DNA from: a virus
Direction: 5' to 3' (one strand)
Virus record (IMG/VR): IMGVR_UViG_3300008262_000201
Location: 1 to 64,000 of that record
Length of the DNA: 64,000 bases
Shown here in pieces: positions 47,886 to 57,191 of the stretch. The notes under the pieces are model-generated. The model saw only the letters and a list, made by a program, of their open reading frames with translations, ran no database searches and was not told the DNA's origin. The translations under genes were made by a program, and so were the position numbers. The number at the start of each line of letters is the position of its first letter. Position 1 is the first letter of the stretch.

Positions 47886-48477
47886 GAAAGGTATTCGCGG
47901 CGTATCTGCCAGGGTTGAAGGTGCAGAACTTATCACCAACGCAGACTTGGTGCATGCTGCCAACGAACTTTTAGGCGGCATTGACTTGGATGTGGCTAGC
48001 TCCAAAGTTGCCAATGAGTACGTACAAGCGACTGAGTACTACACGCCTGTGGATGATGGGTTAAATAATCAACAATGGTACGGAAGCTGCTATTTGTTTC
48101 CACCAGCGGGATCATACTTCTGGGACCAAAAGAACCAACGGTGGAAGATGACACGCGCTTCGTCGCTGACGTTGACTTCTTCGCATGCCGTATGGTTCCG
48201 TCGAATGTACCATGCATGGCTGGCGGACGAGATTGAGCAAGGGCTTTACTTCAGTAACTGCCCTGACATGATTCGATACGAGCCAAAGATCTTTAAATTT
48301 CCTATGTGCGTTCTACGTACCGTCCCTTACCTGCTCCGTAATCTTGATGGGAATGTAGAGAAAAAACAAACGTGCACGTCTTTCTTGGTCTATCTGCCTC
48401 CCAAAGATCGCTCAGGAGATGCAGTAGAACACTTCTGTAAAATCTACGGCGAACGTGGCCATCTCCTTGTAGACTGA
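47878..48477 (+). CDS. Dam-like phage adenine methyltransferase, catalytic motif degenerate
   Basis: 199 residues. Keeps the phage Dam layout: GGIDLDVASSKVANEYVQAT (about 33-52), YYTPVDDGLNNQQW, then the position of the catalytic NPPY is FPPA (74-77: YLFPPAGSYF). Both the Asn and the Tyr are replaced, so methylation is unlikely unless shown. The length is that of the family. Possibly a DNA-binding relic or a neofunctionalised protein. Confidence 0.7.
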   Translation: MTEKGIRGVSARVEGAELITNADLVHAANELLGGIDLDVASSKVANEYVQATEYYTPVDDGLNNQQWYGSCYLFPPAGSYFWDQKNQRWKMTRASSLTLTSSHAVWFRRMYHAWLADEIEQGLYFSNCPDMIRYEPKIFKFPMCVLRTVPYLLRNLDGNVEKKQTCTSFLVYLPPKDRSGDAVEHFCKIYGERGHLLVD

Positions 48478-48495
48478 ACAAGCTATTGAGGTCTT

Positions 48496-49083
48496 ATGAG
48501 CGTCCTGGCCGATTGGGAAATCAAAGAGCGTGCCGAGAAAGAACAAATGATCGAACCCTTTGTTGATCGTCTGATCAGCAAAGAAGATGGTCGGCGTTTG
48601 TTAAGTTATGGACTTAGCTCTTACGGATATGACATTCGTTTGTCCCCTAGCCAGTGCCTAATCTTTGGTAAGATTCAAACCGGTGATTGCGATCCAAAGG
48701 CCTTTGACGAAAGTATTTTAAAGCCTGCGGAACTTCTGGAAGATGAACGCGGCAAATACTTTCTTCTTCCTCCGTATGGGTATTGTTTAGGCGTTGCACA
48801 AGAACGTTTGAAGTTGCCTCGTGATGTCACTGTTGTTGCAGTTGGTAAATCGACGTACGCACGCTCAGGAATTCTAGTTAACATCACGCCCGCTGAAAGT
48901 GGGTGGGAAGGTTACCTGACGCTTGAAATCAGTAATTGCACTGGTTTATTCAATCGTGTCTATGCAAACGAAGGTATCACTCAACTGCTTTTCTACCGTG
49001 GCAATCCTTGTGAAGTCAGCTACCAAGATCGGAAAGGTAAGTATCAAGACCAACCAAATACTGTAGTTTTTCCACAGGTTTAA
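48496..49083 (+). CDS. dcd: dCTP deaminase
   Basis: 195 residues; deaminates dCTP to dUTP, feeding the dUMP/dTMP pathway with ThyX. Conserved YGYDIRLSP (43-51), VAVGKSTYARSGI (114-126; K118, S119, R123) and WEGYLTLEISN (E144 as general base). Ends in a normal NEGITQLLF...VFPQ tail. It does not carry the extra Tyr-rich dUTPase features I would use to call the bifunctional form. Confidence 0.93.
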   Translation: MSVLADWEIKERAEKEQMIEPFVDRLISKEDGRRLLSYGLSSYGYDIRLSPSQCLIFGKIQTGDCDPKAFDESILKPAELLEDERGKYFLLPPYGYCLGVAQERLKLPRDVTVVAVGKSTYARSGILVNITPAESGWEGYLTLEISNCTGLFNRVYANEGITQLLFYRGNPCEVSYQDRKGKYQDQPNTVVFPQV

Positions 49084-49403
49084 CTACGTCCAAACGATTG
49101 TTTGGGTTTGTCTGCATACGCGGTAGATCCTGCACGCCCACCACTGTCACCAGCCGTGGCACTGGTGGGTTCGTTAATCAGTTGGTTCTTTTGATATTTG
49201 CCAGCAGCACGTGCACTCTTCATGAAGCGGTCAACGCGTGCCACTGCTCCTTTTGACGCGGAACCAACGACACCTCGTTCTTGCGGTCGCACGTACCGCA
49301 AATCCACGTTGTAAGCTCTTCCAGGGTTCAGATCCGTTGGTACCCCAGCAGAAGTGCCGGAGTCCTTGGCTGCGTCGTAAGTCTCTGATCTAAACTTGCT
49401 CAT
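49080..49403 (-). CDS. Unknown 107-residue protein
   Basis: Gly/Ala/Arg-rich with no motif. 3' end overlaps dcd by 4 bp. Disordered-looking; may be virion-associated. Confidence 0.65.
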   Translation of the reverse strand: MSKFRSETYDAAKDSGTSAGVPTDLNPGRAYNVDLRYVRPQERGVVGSASKGAVARVDRFMKSARAAGKYQKNQLINEPTSATAGDSGGRAGSTAYADKPKQSFGRS

Positions 49404-49440
49404 ACTATCATTATAGAAAGGATATATCGCTAAGAAAACA

Positions 49441-49806
49441 ATGCGGCCCTCAATGTTTTTGCAAGAGTTTGCAGCAAATAATGATCAAGTAAAGTGCCGT
49501 TGTATTGGCTTCGAGGATTTTGGTGCACCCCTTGATACCGTAGCCAACGACGTACCTCTTCAAGATATGTATAACACGGGTTTAGTCGCTCCCATGGATG
49601 GTATGCAACGTAACCCATTGAATATTGAAGGCCAAGGTTTGTACGGTCAGCGTCCAGGCTTAACGGGTTACATTCCTTCCATGGAAGAAGGCATGAAATT
49701 ATATGGTGCCACTCCTAAGCCCCCTAGTATTCAAGGTGATATTGAGGGTGAGCCAGATGAGACAGAACTTCTGCTTTCCGCCAAACGCAAAGGCTTGCTG
49801 CGTTAA
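49441..49806 (+). CDS. Unknown 121-residue protein
   Basis: Pro/Gly-rich with GLYGQRPGLTGYIPSMEEGM. The N-terminus has two cysteines (CRC). No family recognised. Divergent from the 49080 gene. Confidence 0.65.
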   Translation: MRPSMFLQEFAANNDQVKCRCIGFEDFGAPLDTVANDVPLQDMYNTGLVAPMDGMQRNPLNIEGQGLYGQRPGLTGYIPSMEEGMKLYGATPKPPSIQGDIEGEPDETELLLSAKRKGLLR

Positions 49807-49839
49807 ATTTGCTAGGCTGTCTCAGTCGGCATTTTTACA

Positions 49840-50166
49840 ATGGACATGTTCCCTCCTGTTGACGTAACCAATGGGTGCGTAGATGGCGTTTGTCCAGTAC
49901 CCTGGGTTACTATTAAACCACTTGAAACAACGCCCACAATCAAAGAGGATGTCGTAAATCATCCTTCCCATTACACCGATGGGGGCATCGAATGCATCGA
50001 AGCCATTGAGGCGGCTTTAACCAACGAAGAATTCCGTGGTTACTGCAAGGGAAATAACATAAAGTATATTTGGCGTGAGCGCCACAAAGGCGAGACAGAA
50101 TCACTGAAGAAAGCACAGTGGTACCTAGATCGTCTTATTCAATTGGACGAAAGTCAAAAGGGATGA
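49840..50166 (+). CDS. DUF3310 protein
   Basis: 108 residues. VNHPSHYTDGGIECIEAIEA and GNNIKYIWRERHKGETESLK match DUF3310 (T7 gp1.7-like region, nucleotide-kinase-related in T7). Function by family is uncertain. It overlaps the minus-strand nblA gene by 13 bp. Confidence 0.85.
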   Translation: MDMFPPVDVTNGCVDGVCPVPWVTIKPLETTPTIKEDVVNHPSHYTDGGIECIEAIEAALTNEEFRGYCKGNNIKYIWRERHKGETESLKKAQWYLDRLIQLDESQKG

Positions 50167-50450
50167 GCGTAGTGTAAATCGTCGTCATCGTCCGACTCGT
50201 CCTGCATACAAGCCAGGGCGAGTTCACTAAGTTCCAACTCACTAGGCAGATCCCACTCGATATCAATCCCTTCAGAACACATGATTTCTTTAACGGCTGC
50301 CCATTCCATCATCCGTTGGAAATACAGGTTTAACAGTGCCGCCTGCAGTTCTTCCCAACACATCTCCTCTGTTTGCAGCTCAGCTTTACGCATGGCAAAC
50401 TGAAGTTCTAAAGGTAATTCAAACTCTTTACGTGTGGATTCGTTCTCCAT
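50154..50450 (-). CDS. nblA: NblA-like phycobilisome degradation protein
   Basis: 98 residues. The core FELPLELQFAMRKAELQTEE followed by MCWEELQAALLNLYFQRMME matches NblA's 'ELTLEQQF.LR.f..Qv..ms.eQaq..L..LY.qMM'. NblA binds phycobiliproteins and Clp chaperone and triggers phycobilisome breakdown. The ~35-residue acidic C-terminal extension (ELELSELALACMQDESDDDDD) is unusual. Encoded downstream of lysozyme, at the end of the late cluster. It implies a phycobilisome-containing host. Confidence 0.82.
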   Translation of the reverse strand: MENESTRKEFELPLELQFAMRKAELQTEEMCWEELQAALLNLYFQRMMEWAAVKEIMCSEGIDIEWDLPSELELSELALACMQDESDDDDDLHYAHPF

Positions 50451-50483
50451 GGAAAGCCTGAGTACTGCATTTATTCTAGGACG

Positions 50484-51113
50484 CTAGTCACTTGAAAAGG
50501 CAGAGGCGTCGTCAAGCTTGAAACGGTTAGCAAATTCTGCAAGCGCATAGGGATTGATTGTCGCTTCCAAGGTTCGGATTGCTTCCGTCTCATGGGGCTT
50601 TGCACCATAGCTTCTGAACGCACGCAGCAGTACGTCTGTGGCAACCCAAGGTTTGGCTTCAACCTCGGCAAGGAATAGGTTGATCTCTTCTCTGCGTCGT
50701 TCCAGGAGGCCACCGATGACTTGGTGATCTGCATCAAAGACCCACCGTGCAATTTCTTCTGTTACGCCAACGTAGTCATCGACTTCAAGACAGTCAATAA
50801 TGGAGCTGTACAGAAAACTTTCCCAACCAACCGAATGACAGAACGAAAGTAATGCTTGGTGCATGCACTCGTCCAAGCCTAGGTTCAACTTCAGAAGTTC
50901 GGTGTTTAGAACGGTGAGTTCATCGACAAGATACTCCAGGGCTTTGCGTTGTGTGCAGCACTGGGTTTTCTTTACAACACTGCCGTCAGGATAATACTGT
51001 GTACCAAATCCAATCGTGTATGGCTCTGCGCCTGTTTGAGGATCTGGATAAGCAAGTTCATTGAAACCTTCGTAACGACAAATTAAATCAATCGCTTGCT
51101 TGTAATTATCCAT
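50484..51113 (-). CDS. GH24 (T4-type) lysozyme
   Basis: 209 residues from ATG 51113. Early AIDLICRYEGF (E15 catalytic), then TGAEPYTIGFGTQYYPDGS. Upstream in-frame starts are rejected because they lie inside the leader hairpin and the Lys-rich gene. The C-terminal half is longer than in T4 lysozyme and helical. Cleaves peptidoglycan; might be virion-associated, since a second endolysin exists. Confidence 0.88.
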   Translation of the reverse strand: MDNYKQAIDLICRYEGFNELAYPDPQTGAEPYTIGFGTQYYPDGSVVKKTQCCTQRKALEYLVDELTVLNTELLKLNLGLDECMHQALLSFCHSVGWESFLYSSIIDCLEVDDYVGVTEEIARWVFDADHQVIGGLLERRREEINLFLAEVEAKPWVATDVLLRAFRSYGAKPHETEAIRTLEATINPYALAEFANRFKLDDASAFSSD

Positions 51114-51114
51114 A

Positions 51115-51134
51115 GGGGTAACAAGTGTTACCCC
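51115..51134 (-). promoter_or_regulatory. Hairpin directly before the lysozyme ATG
   Basis: GGGGTAAC pairs with GTTACCCC (8 bp, loop ACTT read on the minus strand). It ends one base before the ATG, so a ribosome would have to open it. Resembles the RBS-sequestering hairpin in early T4 lysozyme transcripts (analogy only). Confidence 0.6.
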
Positions 51135-51150
51135 CAAGTATACATAATTT

Positions 51151-51273
51151 TTACTTGCCTTGGCCGCGAGACAATTTACGTCCGTGGCTAGGACGTGAAT
51201 GTTTGCCGTCGCCTTGACAAGTCTTCTTAGGCTTGGACTCAATCAGGATTGCGGTGGACTTGGGCTTTGCCAT
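51151..51273 (-). CDS. Conserved 40-residue basic mini-protein
   Basis: MAKPKSTAILIESKPKKTCQ then SRPSHGRKLSRGQGK. A PSHGRK.SRGQGK ending is recurrent in cyanophage mini-proteins. Highly basic, function unknown. Confidence 0.75.
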   Translation of the reverse strand: MAKPKSTAILIESKPKKTCQGDGKHSRPSHGRKLSRGQGK

Positions 51274-51310
51274 AGCGGTAAAAACTCAACGCGTTTATCT
51301 TAGCCGATCT

Positions 51311-51607
51311 TTACCATTTCGTTTTATGCGACCAGTACCTTGCTGACATCTTGTCAGGGTTGGAATCCTGGGCATTATGTCTGGCGTAATAAGATTTCTT
51401 ACGTGCTTTATCCTTTGCTGTTGTTGGGTTTTTACCAGCGCCTTCTACGCCTTGTTGACCAAACCTAATGATTTTTTCCTCGCCTCCTTCACATGCTTTG
51501 ACAACGTGTGACTTAGTTGCATGACCAGGAGTTTTTCTTGGCTTGTTGCATTCCATGGAATCCTTGTGGATCTTGGCGGCACTAGCTGCTTTTTTGTGCT
51601 TACTCAT
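51311..51607 (-). CDS. Conserved basic cyanophage protein
   Basis: 98 residues. Begins MSKHKKAASAAKIHKDSMEC and ends with the cyanophage-type KSYYARHNAQD...MSARYWSHKTKW. From memory, the KARRKSF+ARH...KMSA+YW++K+KW ending is widespread. Function unknown. Confidence 0.8.
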   Translation of the reverse strand: MSKHKKAASAAKIHKDSMECNKPRKTPGHATKSHVVKACEGGEEKIIRFGQQGVEGAGKNPTTAKDKARKKSYYARHNAQDSNPDKMSARYWSHKTKW

Positions 51608-51609
51608 GA

Positions 51610-54444
51610 TTAGTACTTAGGTGTCAGGCCTTTAAAGGCACTGGTAAAACTGCCAAGAAAACCTTGGCCTGACTTTGATTTTGCAGTTACTGTATCTTCG
51701 GTATCATCGTCGTCATACAAACTGAAATAAGACTTATCTTCTGAAGAAGAGCTTGTTTTCTTTTTAGTTTCTTTAGGTGCTTTCTCATCGGCAGACAACG
51801 TTTCAATTGCTCCAAGAGCTTCGAATGGATCGCTGTTACTTAATTTACTAAACACACTACCTTCTTTAAACCCTTTACCAGCTTGTGTTAAAAGTTCCAT
51901 GTCTTCTCGGTTTACATCCGGCATAAATTCTTTGTAAAAATCATCCTCTGTTCCAGAAAACCCCGCGTTTTTGAACACGTTATAGAGTTCAGTTTCATTT
52001 GGGTTAGTACGCGCCGCAGTGTCTTCAAGACGTTCAATATAGTCTACGCCAAGTTTTTCTTGTGTTACTTTTTCTTTCTTCTCGTTTAGATATTTAATTG
52101 CCTCACGTATCTTTGTTGCTTCTCCCGTTTGGAATGCTTCCTGAATATACTCCTTGACTTCTTCAATTCCCATTTCTTTGCCAGAAAGACCCATGGACTC
52201 AAGTACCTTTTCCCATTCGGCCTTGTTTTTTGTTGGGTCAATTCCCTCTAGCATTTTGTCCGCATACTCTTTAGGCGTAACAAAGTTTAAAAATGACGCG
52301 CTACCTAAATTTACTTTTTCATTTGCAATAGCCGGAAGAATGCTGTCGTCAATAAATGACTGTGCCGCATCTAATGATAACTTATCACGCGCTGGGTCAA
52401 AACCTTGGTGCATTCCATATACTTGGTAATGTAGCTTTGCAAATTGTGATTTATCATTCACGTTATAACCATATAAGTATGCTAACTGGTTCCAGGTGGC
52501 TGGAGGATTGCTCCCTGGCACGACCTGTTCACCATTCTTTTTTGCTGTTTCCCAATCTTCATTTACTTTTGCTGCTTGTGCAGTATGCTTTTCAATACTT
52601 ACATCTCCTCCTGAAGGATTAAAATAAAATTCAGAATCAAAACCAGAATCTCCAGATGATTTAACGGTGTTTAACCATTGTTGAGCACGAAGATCTGCCA
52701 GGTTTTTCAAAGAACTTAATGCGCTTTGTGTTTGAAAAATGTTTTCTTCTCCTTGTGTTACATCCATGTAGCTCATAAACTCTGACATGGAACGAGATGC
52801 GTTAAACCGTGGGGTTAAATAGCGTTTAACATAGTCGTCTGCAAATTCCTTGTCTGCTACATATTGTTTAGAAGCATCTTGCCAGTCCGAAAAAGTAGCG
52901 CCTTCTTCGTATCGTTTTGTCAAGGTTTCATCAAACCATTTTTGCCAGTTGTAAATTGTATTTGACCTGGAAGGAATTCCAGTAACAGCAGAGAATTGTT
53001 TCTCTAAACTCTCTTCTGCTTTTTCTTGGTTTTGTCCTCCTAAAGAAAGAATACCGCCTACGCCTGTGTCTCCCAAGAGCGAATTAGAGAGCTCTTGGTT
53101 CATGTTAAAGATTTCACTAAAACCTGGCAAACCACTATAAAAATCAAACTGTTGCTCCTTGGCACGTTGCTTCTTGTATTCTTTTAACGTCTCATTAAAT
53201 GTATCAACGGTTAAAGATCTAAATTTGTCTGCTGCTTCTTGTTCTTTTGGCCCAAGTACTTTACTCAATTTACCTTCGAGTATCGTATCTCCTCGTGACA
53301 TTTTGACTTGGGACCGAATATCTTCTGGCAGTTGTGTAATAGAAGGAATTGCTAAATAGCCACTTGCACGATCTGCAGCATCTGCTGGAGACAACGAAGA
53401 AATCCATTGCCTCAAAACCTCAGGATCCTGTGCAGCTTCCCATTCTTTTAAATTACTGTAAGAGCCAAGGCCCATGACCTGATCGCGATACAGTTGATAC
53501 TGCGCATCAGTCATTGGGGTTTCTTTGTATCCTTCAGCTTGTTCAGCTTTGGTAACTGCATTACCCCGTTCAGTTTTACCGTTTACAACTGCATAGTTGT
53601 ACTGTAAAAAAGTATCTTGGTCATACCTCCCAACTAATGAAACATCTTCGTATAGCTGTCCGCCAATGTTAATATTGCCATTAAGCGCTTCATTCCATTT
53701 ATTAAACGCTTCTTGTCCTTGACCAGTTGTCATGTAATACGCGGGATCAAACGCACCCATTGGCGGTTGATATGCTTTATTACTTGTGGGGTCCCATTTG
53801 GAAACTTTTCCGTAATAGGCATTAACAAGATTTTGCGTTACGCCAGTGTTGCTTAAGATACTTGCTTCCGTTCCGCCCAGGTTGTTTAAAGCAGTTGCAA
53901 TTGATTTGAAATCAGTTCCGTCGCTCTTGTTGTATCTATTGGCAAAATCAGTAAACGTTTTTCTTGCGGCTTCTCCCACGGCATTAGTGTTTACAGCGAT
54001 GCTTCCATCGGGATTAATTTTAAATTGAGCGCCCCCTGGTAGAATCCGATATTCTTTATTTCCGCCACGTTTTTCCCAATGGTCGTAGCCAAAACCTTCT
54101 TGGGCGGTTTCATTGGTAATGGGTTTTCCACTGCCGTCTTGATATACGGGTAGTGTTGTATATCCGCCACGTCCTCCTGAGCCTGGTGCATCTGGCAAAC
54201 CATTTGTGTTTATAACTTTTGGCGTTAAACGTCCTTCGTTTTTACCACTGTTTTGATAATGGTTGTACCCCCAATCCCATTTTGAAATTCCAGTTCTTCT
54301 ATTCTCTGCTTGCCAGGCTTGGCTTAGATCTGACGCTGCATCAACATACTGAGACCAATGAATATTGCTTCTGTCATTCAACCAACTATTGTAATTCTGT
54401 GCAATATCAGAATACGAAGAAACGTACTTATCAAAAACGCCCAT
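51610..54444 (-). CDS. Very large virion protein
   Basis: 944 residues from ATG 54444 (overlaps the HNH stop, TAATG). Repeated 'WDWGYNHYQNSGKNEGR'-type units (also FGYDHWEKRGGNKEYRI, LHYQVYGMHQGFDP) near the N-terminus and centre; these HYxxxGxxEG repeats are known in cyanophage virion proteins. The rest is helical. No enzymatic motif and no long hydrophobic segment. Possibly tail or ejection protein. Confidence 0.7.
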   Translation of the reverse strand: MGVFDKYVSSYSDIAQNYNSWLNDRSNIHWSQYVDAASDLSQAWQAENRRTGISKWDWGYNHYQNSGKNEGRLTPKVINTNGLPDAPGSGGRGGYTTLPVYQDGSGKPITNETAQEGFGYDHWEKRGGNKEYRILPGGAQFKINPDGSIAVNTNAVGEAARKTFTDFANRYNKSDGTDFKSIATALNNLGGTEASILSNTGVTQNLVNAYYGKVSKWDPTSNKAYQPPMGAFDPAYYMTTGQGQEAFNKWNEALNGNINIGGQLYEDVSLVGRYDQDTFLQYNYAVVNGKTERGNAVTKAEQAEGYKETPMTDAQYQLYRDQVMGLGSYSNLKEWEAAQDPEVLRQWISSLSPADAADRASGYLAIPSITQLPEDIRSQVKMSRGDTILEGKLSKVLGPKEQEAADKFRSLTVDTFNETLKEYKKQRAKEQQFDFYSGLPGFSEIFNMNQELSNSLLGDTGVGGILSLGGQNQEKAEESLEKQFSAVTGIPSRSNTIYNWQKWFDETLTKRYEEGATFSDWQDASKQYVADKEFADDYVKRYLTPRFNASRSMSEFMSYMDVTQGEENIFQTQSALSSLKNLADLRAQQWLNTVKSSGDSGFDSEFYFNPSGGDVSIEKHTAQAAKVNEDWETAKKNGEQVVPGSNPPATWNQLAYLYGYNVNDKSQFAKLHYQVYGMHQGFDPARDKLSLDAAQSFIDDSILPAIANEKVNLGSASFLNFVTPKEYADKMLEGIDPTKNKAEWEKVLESMGLSGKEMGIEEVKEYIQEAFQTGEATKIREAIKYLNEKKEKVTQEKLGVDYIERLEDTAARTNPNETELYNVFKNAGFSGTEDDFYKEFMPDVNREDMELLTQAGKGFKEGSVFSKLSNSDPFEALGAIETLSADEKAPKETKKKTSSSSEDKSYFSLYDDDDTEDTVTAKSKSGQGFLGSFTSAFKGLTPKY

Positions 54445-54782
54445 TAGCACTCACCAAAAATAAAAACAGATTGCTGTTGGATCCAGGCTTCAATCCTAGC
54501 AAGAGATGAAGAAGAAAAAAAAGATTGTCTCTCGTACCACTTCTTCATATCCTCTGATCCTTTGTTTGCGTTACAACGTCTGCAACAAGGAATCAAATTA
54601 TGTCGATTAGAAGAACCCGACTTAAACCTTGGAATAATGTGATCAAGGCTTGACGCCGAGTCACCACAGTATCCGCATTTGTGATCCCAGGCTTCATATA
54701 TACTTTGTCTAAAACGTTTTTTGGCAAGCTTTGGAGTTAGTTCAACTAGCAGGGCGAGGGGCTCGTGCTCGTTGCAAAACAT
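54444..54782 (-). CDS. HNH endonuclease in the virion operon
   Basis: 112 residues. Classic HNH: CGYCGDSASSLDHIIPRFKS ... NLIPCCRRCNANKG. Its stop overlaps the ATG of the giant virion gene. Probably a homing endonuclease, or less likely a packaging nuclease. Confidence 0.88.
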   Translation of the reverse strand: MFCNEHEPLALLVELTPKLAKKRFRQSIYEAWDHKCGYCGDSASSLDHIIPRFKSGSSNRHNLIPCCRRCNANKGSEDMKKWYERQSFFSSSSLARIEAWIQQQSVFIFGEC

Positions 54783-54817
54783 GCTGTCAATGGCCGTTAA
54801 CTTATTCTAAGCTCACC

Positions 54818-56362
54818 TCATGGTTGCGAACGATTGCCATACTGATCAATCATTGTGAAATTTTGTACTTCAATCCGATCTGTTGCAAAGTTAAATAAAC
54901 GCTGCAACATCGGATACACAGATAACGATTGGCAGTTGTAAGGAGGTACATCCATTCTTGACAGTGACTCCCTGGCAAGCTTATCCTTTTTAATTGCGTC
55001 TATTTCACTATCTGTCTTTGCCACTAGTTGTCTTTCCCATTCAGCCATGCTTTCTATGTCTGTTGGAAAATCAGATGGCTCAGGAGGAAATACGCGATCT
55101 GCAAACTTAAGCGAATAGATATGTTTGCAATAACGCAGCTCGTCTAAAACAGGTGACCATCTGTCTTCAAGAGTTACTAGCGTAATCTGTGGAATGGAAC
55201 TGCTATCAAGTGTCTCCGTAACAGACGTATAGTCAGCAAAGGTTGGCATGCCTTCTGCAGAAGAGCCTTGAGTACCGAGGTTATCGGTGCTGCGTGTATA
55301 AGTACCGCCAAAGTCTGCATAAAGTCCTGGGCTGTCCCTCGTCGCATCACGACTGATAACACGATCTGTTGTGACTTGATTCGTCAAATCAAACGAAGGA
55401 GGTGCTGTAATTTCTAATGTGAGATTGATGGAAGGATCTACTTGTGCGGGAGTTTTCAAGATACCATCACGTTTGGTAAGTTCAAAACGACCTGGTTTAA
55501 CCGTGGCAATATTAGTGCGTGGAAATAACTTCCTTGGATTCTCCGAGGATACATAGAAGTAGTCTCGCCGTGTAAAGTCTTGGCATGTGCAACTGTATCG
55601 CGCACCAGAGTTTAGATAGCGTCCTGGAGTAAATCCAATAGGTGAAGGAGTTACAAAGTTTTCATCTGGTGTTGCTTGTACGGAACCCGACTTTCGGAAC
55701 TTAAGAATACCAGTGGTTTCGTTGATGTCTAGTAACACTGCGGATACATAGCCGTACCGTGTTTGCGTATTGGGATTGATCGTATCAACTTCAATTAACT
55801 CACCACCGGAAGCAACAATACGATCCTCAAACACTTCCGAGATTAAAGGCTTTTGTCCACCAGGGAAAAAGAATGGTGGTGGCAGTGGGTTTGATGAGCT
55901 CCAGGTGCCTGTCAATTTTACGTACCAATAGTTCTTGTCTTCTGTTACTGATTCAACAGATAAGTTACTGGTGCTTACGGGGTCGGTGTATAAGTCAGTT
56001 CTGATGGCTCCTGCATAGCGCCACAAGCACCAATGCATACCAAGCTCTCGACTCTTCGTTGGGAAGCCAATAAACGCTCCCTGGATAACAATGGGAGGAC
56101 TAGGAGCAAATACAACGTCTGGAATATTGTATTCAAACTCGTATGTAAAGTATTGTCCGTTTGAATAGATTTCGTAACCCCTACGCCAACGTGCCCATGC
56201 TGACTCCCTATCAATCGTCCAAATTGAACCAGGGAGTGATCCTTTGGAAAACTCCCCTTGAATTGGTTTTACTTCCTTGGGATTAATCTGATCTTTTACC
56301 TTGCCAAAGTCACCAAAAGAATTTGTTCTTTGTCCGCCGAAAGAGTTGCCTCTCTTTGACAT
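54818..56362 (-). CDS. Virion structural protein, 514 residues
   Basis: Gly/Asn-rich start MSKRGNSFGGQRTNSFGDFG, then beta-rich with aromatic residues and a TCQDFTRRDYFYV segment with a C-x-C (SCTCQ). No family recognised. Position suggests tail or baseplate-like role. Confidence 0.65.
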   Translation of the reverse strand: MSKRGNSFGGQRTNSFGDFGKVKDQINPKEVKPIQGEFSKGSLPGSIWTIDRESAWARWRRGYEIYSNGQYFTYEFEYNIPDVVFAPSPPIVIQGAFIGFPTKSRELGMHWCLWRYAGAIRTDLYTDPVSTSNLSVESVTEDKNYWYVKLTGTWSSSNPLPPPFFFPGGQKPLISEVFEDRIVASGGELIEVDTINPNTQTRYGYVSAVLLDINETTGILKFRKSGSVQATPDENFVTPSPIGFTPGRYLNSGARYSCTCQDFTRRDYFYVSSENPRKLFPRTNIATVKPGRFELTKRDGILKTPAQVDPSINLTLEITAPPSFDLTNQVTTDRVISRDATRDSPGLYADFGGTYTRSTDNLGTQGSSAEGMPTFADYTSVTETLDSSSIPQITLVTLEDRWSPVLDELRYCKHIYSLKFADRVFPPEPSDFPTDIESMAEWERQLVAKTDSEIDAIKKDKLARESLSRMDVPPYNCQSLSVYPMLQRLFNFATDRIEVQNFTMIDQYGNRSQP

Positions 56363-56364
56363 GA

Positions 56365-57153
56365 TTAGAAGAAACCGCCTTCAGCGTAGACGTGTGCACC
56401 TGGGATGTATCCAGATGCGTTAGGACCGTCAGGAAACACGCCTACGTACAAACGGTCGCCACGTTCCAGGTAAATACCACGGTTGCGTAACGGAGCACCA
56501 GCAGAGAGCCCTGAGGCGTTACCAGCGGCTGGGTTGGGTGCCGCAAGTTGAGGCATCACATCCGAACAATCAACTTGTTGTGTGTTGGCAGGAACACGCT
56601 TGGCAAGTACAACTTTGTAGTCGCCACTCGCTGGGATAGGCTGCGTGGTACCACGGGTCTGATAGACGACAAATGTTACTTCTGGCTGGTACGGACCAAC
56701 GGTACCGCCGTAAGAAAAACCACTTGCGTCAGGCGTCGCAACACCAGAGTACCGAATGGTTCCCATGGTACCGGTAATTGCCGTCGCACCTGTATAGGTG
56801 TAGTACCCAAGTCCACTCTCTGCTGCTGGAGTGTTAAGTCCAGTGGCCGTAATAAAAACAGTCTGGCCACTTACCAGTCGGATGCGTGTGCCAGTGGTTG
56901 TGGAATCAAGGGTGTAGTCAGGATTGCGATAGTAGTCATTACGAACAATAGTGATGGAGTCGACAACACCACCACTATTATTGTCTTCTTGAAGTGCAGC
57001 ATCCATATCGACAAGGATCGAAGGAGCTTGTCCGCCTTGCACAAAGAGTGTGTTAGCGGATGCGCTACCAACGGTCTGAGTCGTGACTCGTACCGAATCA
57101 AAAAGAGGCCTGTCAACTAACAGGGGCTGCTTATTTGTATTTGTCGAAGCCAA
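56365..57153 (-). CDS. Virion structural protein, 262 residues
   Basis: TTG start 57153. Beta-rich, with TNTNKQPLLVDRPLFDSVRV and RNRGIYLERGDRLYVGVFPD. Likely a tail or capsid accessory subunit. Preceded by a TATAAT box. Confidence 0.65.
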   Translation of the reverse strand: MASTNTNKQPLLVDRPLFDSVRVTTQTVGSASANTLFVQGGQAPSILVDMDAALQEDNNSGGVVDSITIVRNDYYRNPDYTLDSTTTGTRIRLVSGQTVFITATGLNTPAAESGLGYYTYTGATAITGTMGTIRYSGVATPDASGFSYGGTVGPYQPEVTFVVYQTRGTTQPIPASGDYKVVLAKRVPANTQQVDCSDVMPQLAAPNPAAGNASGLSAGAPLRNRGIYLERGDRLYVGVFPDGPNASGYIPGAHVYAEGGFF

Positions 57154-57177
57154 GGGTCTACAGCACTAATATCCACC

Positions 57178-57183
57178 ATTATA
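57178..57183 (-). promoter_or_regulatory. Late-promoter-like TATAAT box
   Basis: Minus strand CAGGTATAATGGTGGAT, 25 nt before the TTG at 57153. Confidence 0.45.
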
Positions 57184-57191
57184 CCTGAGTT

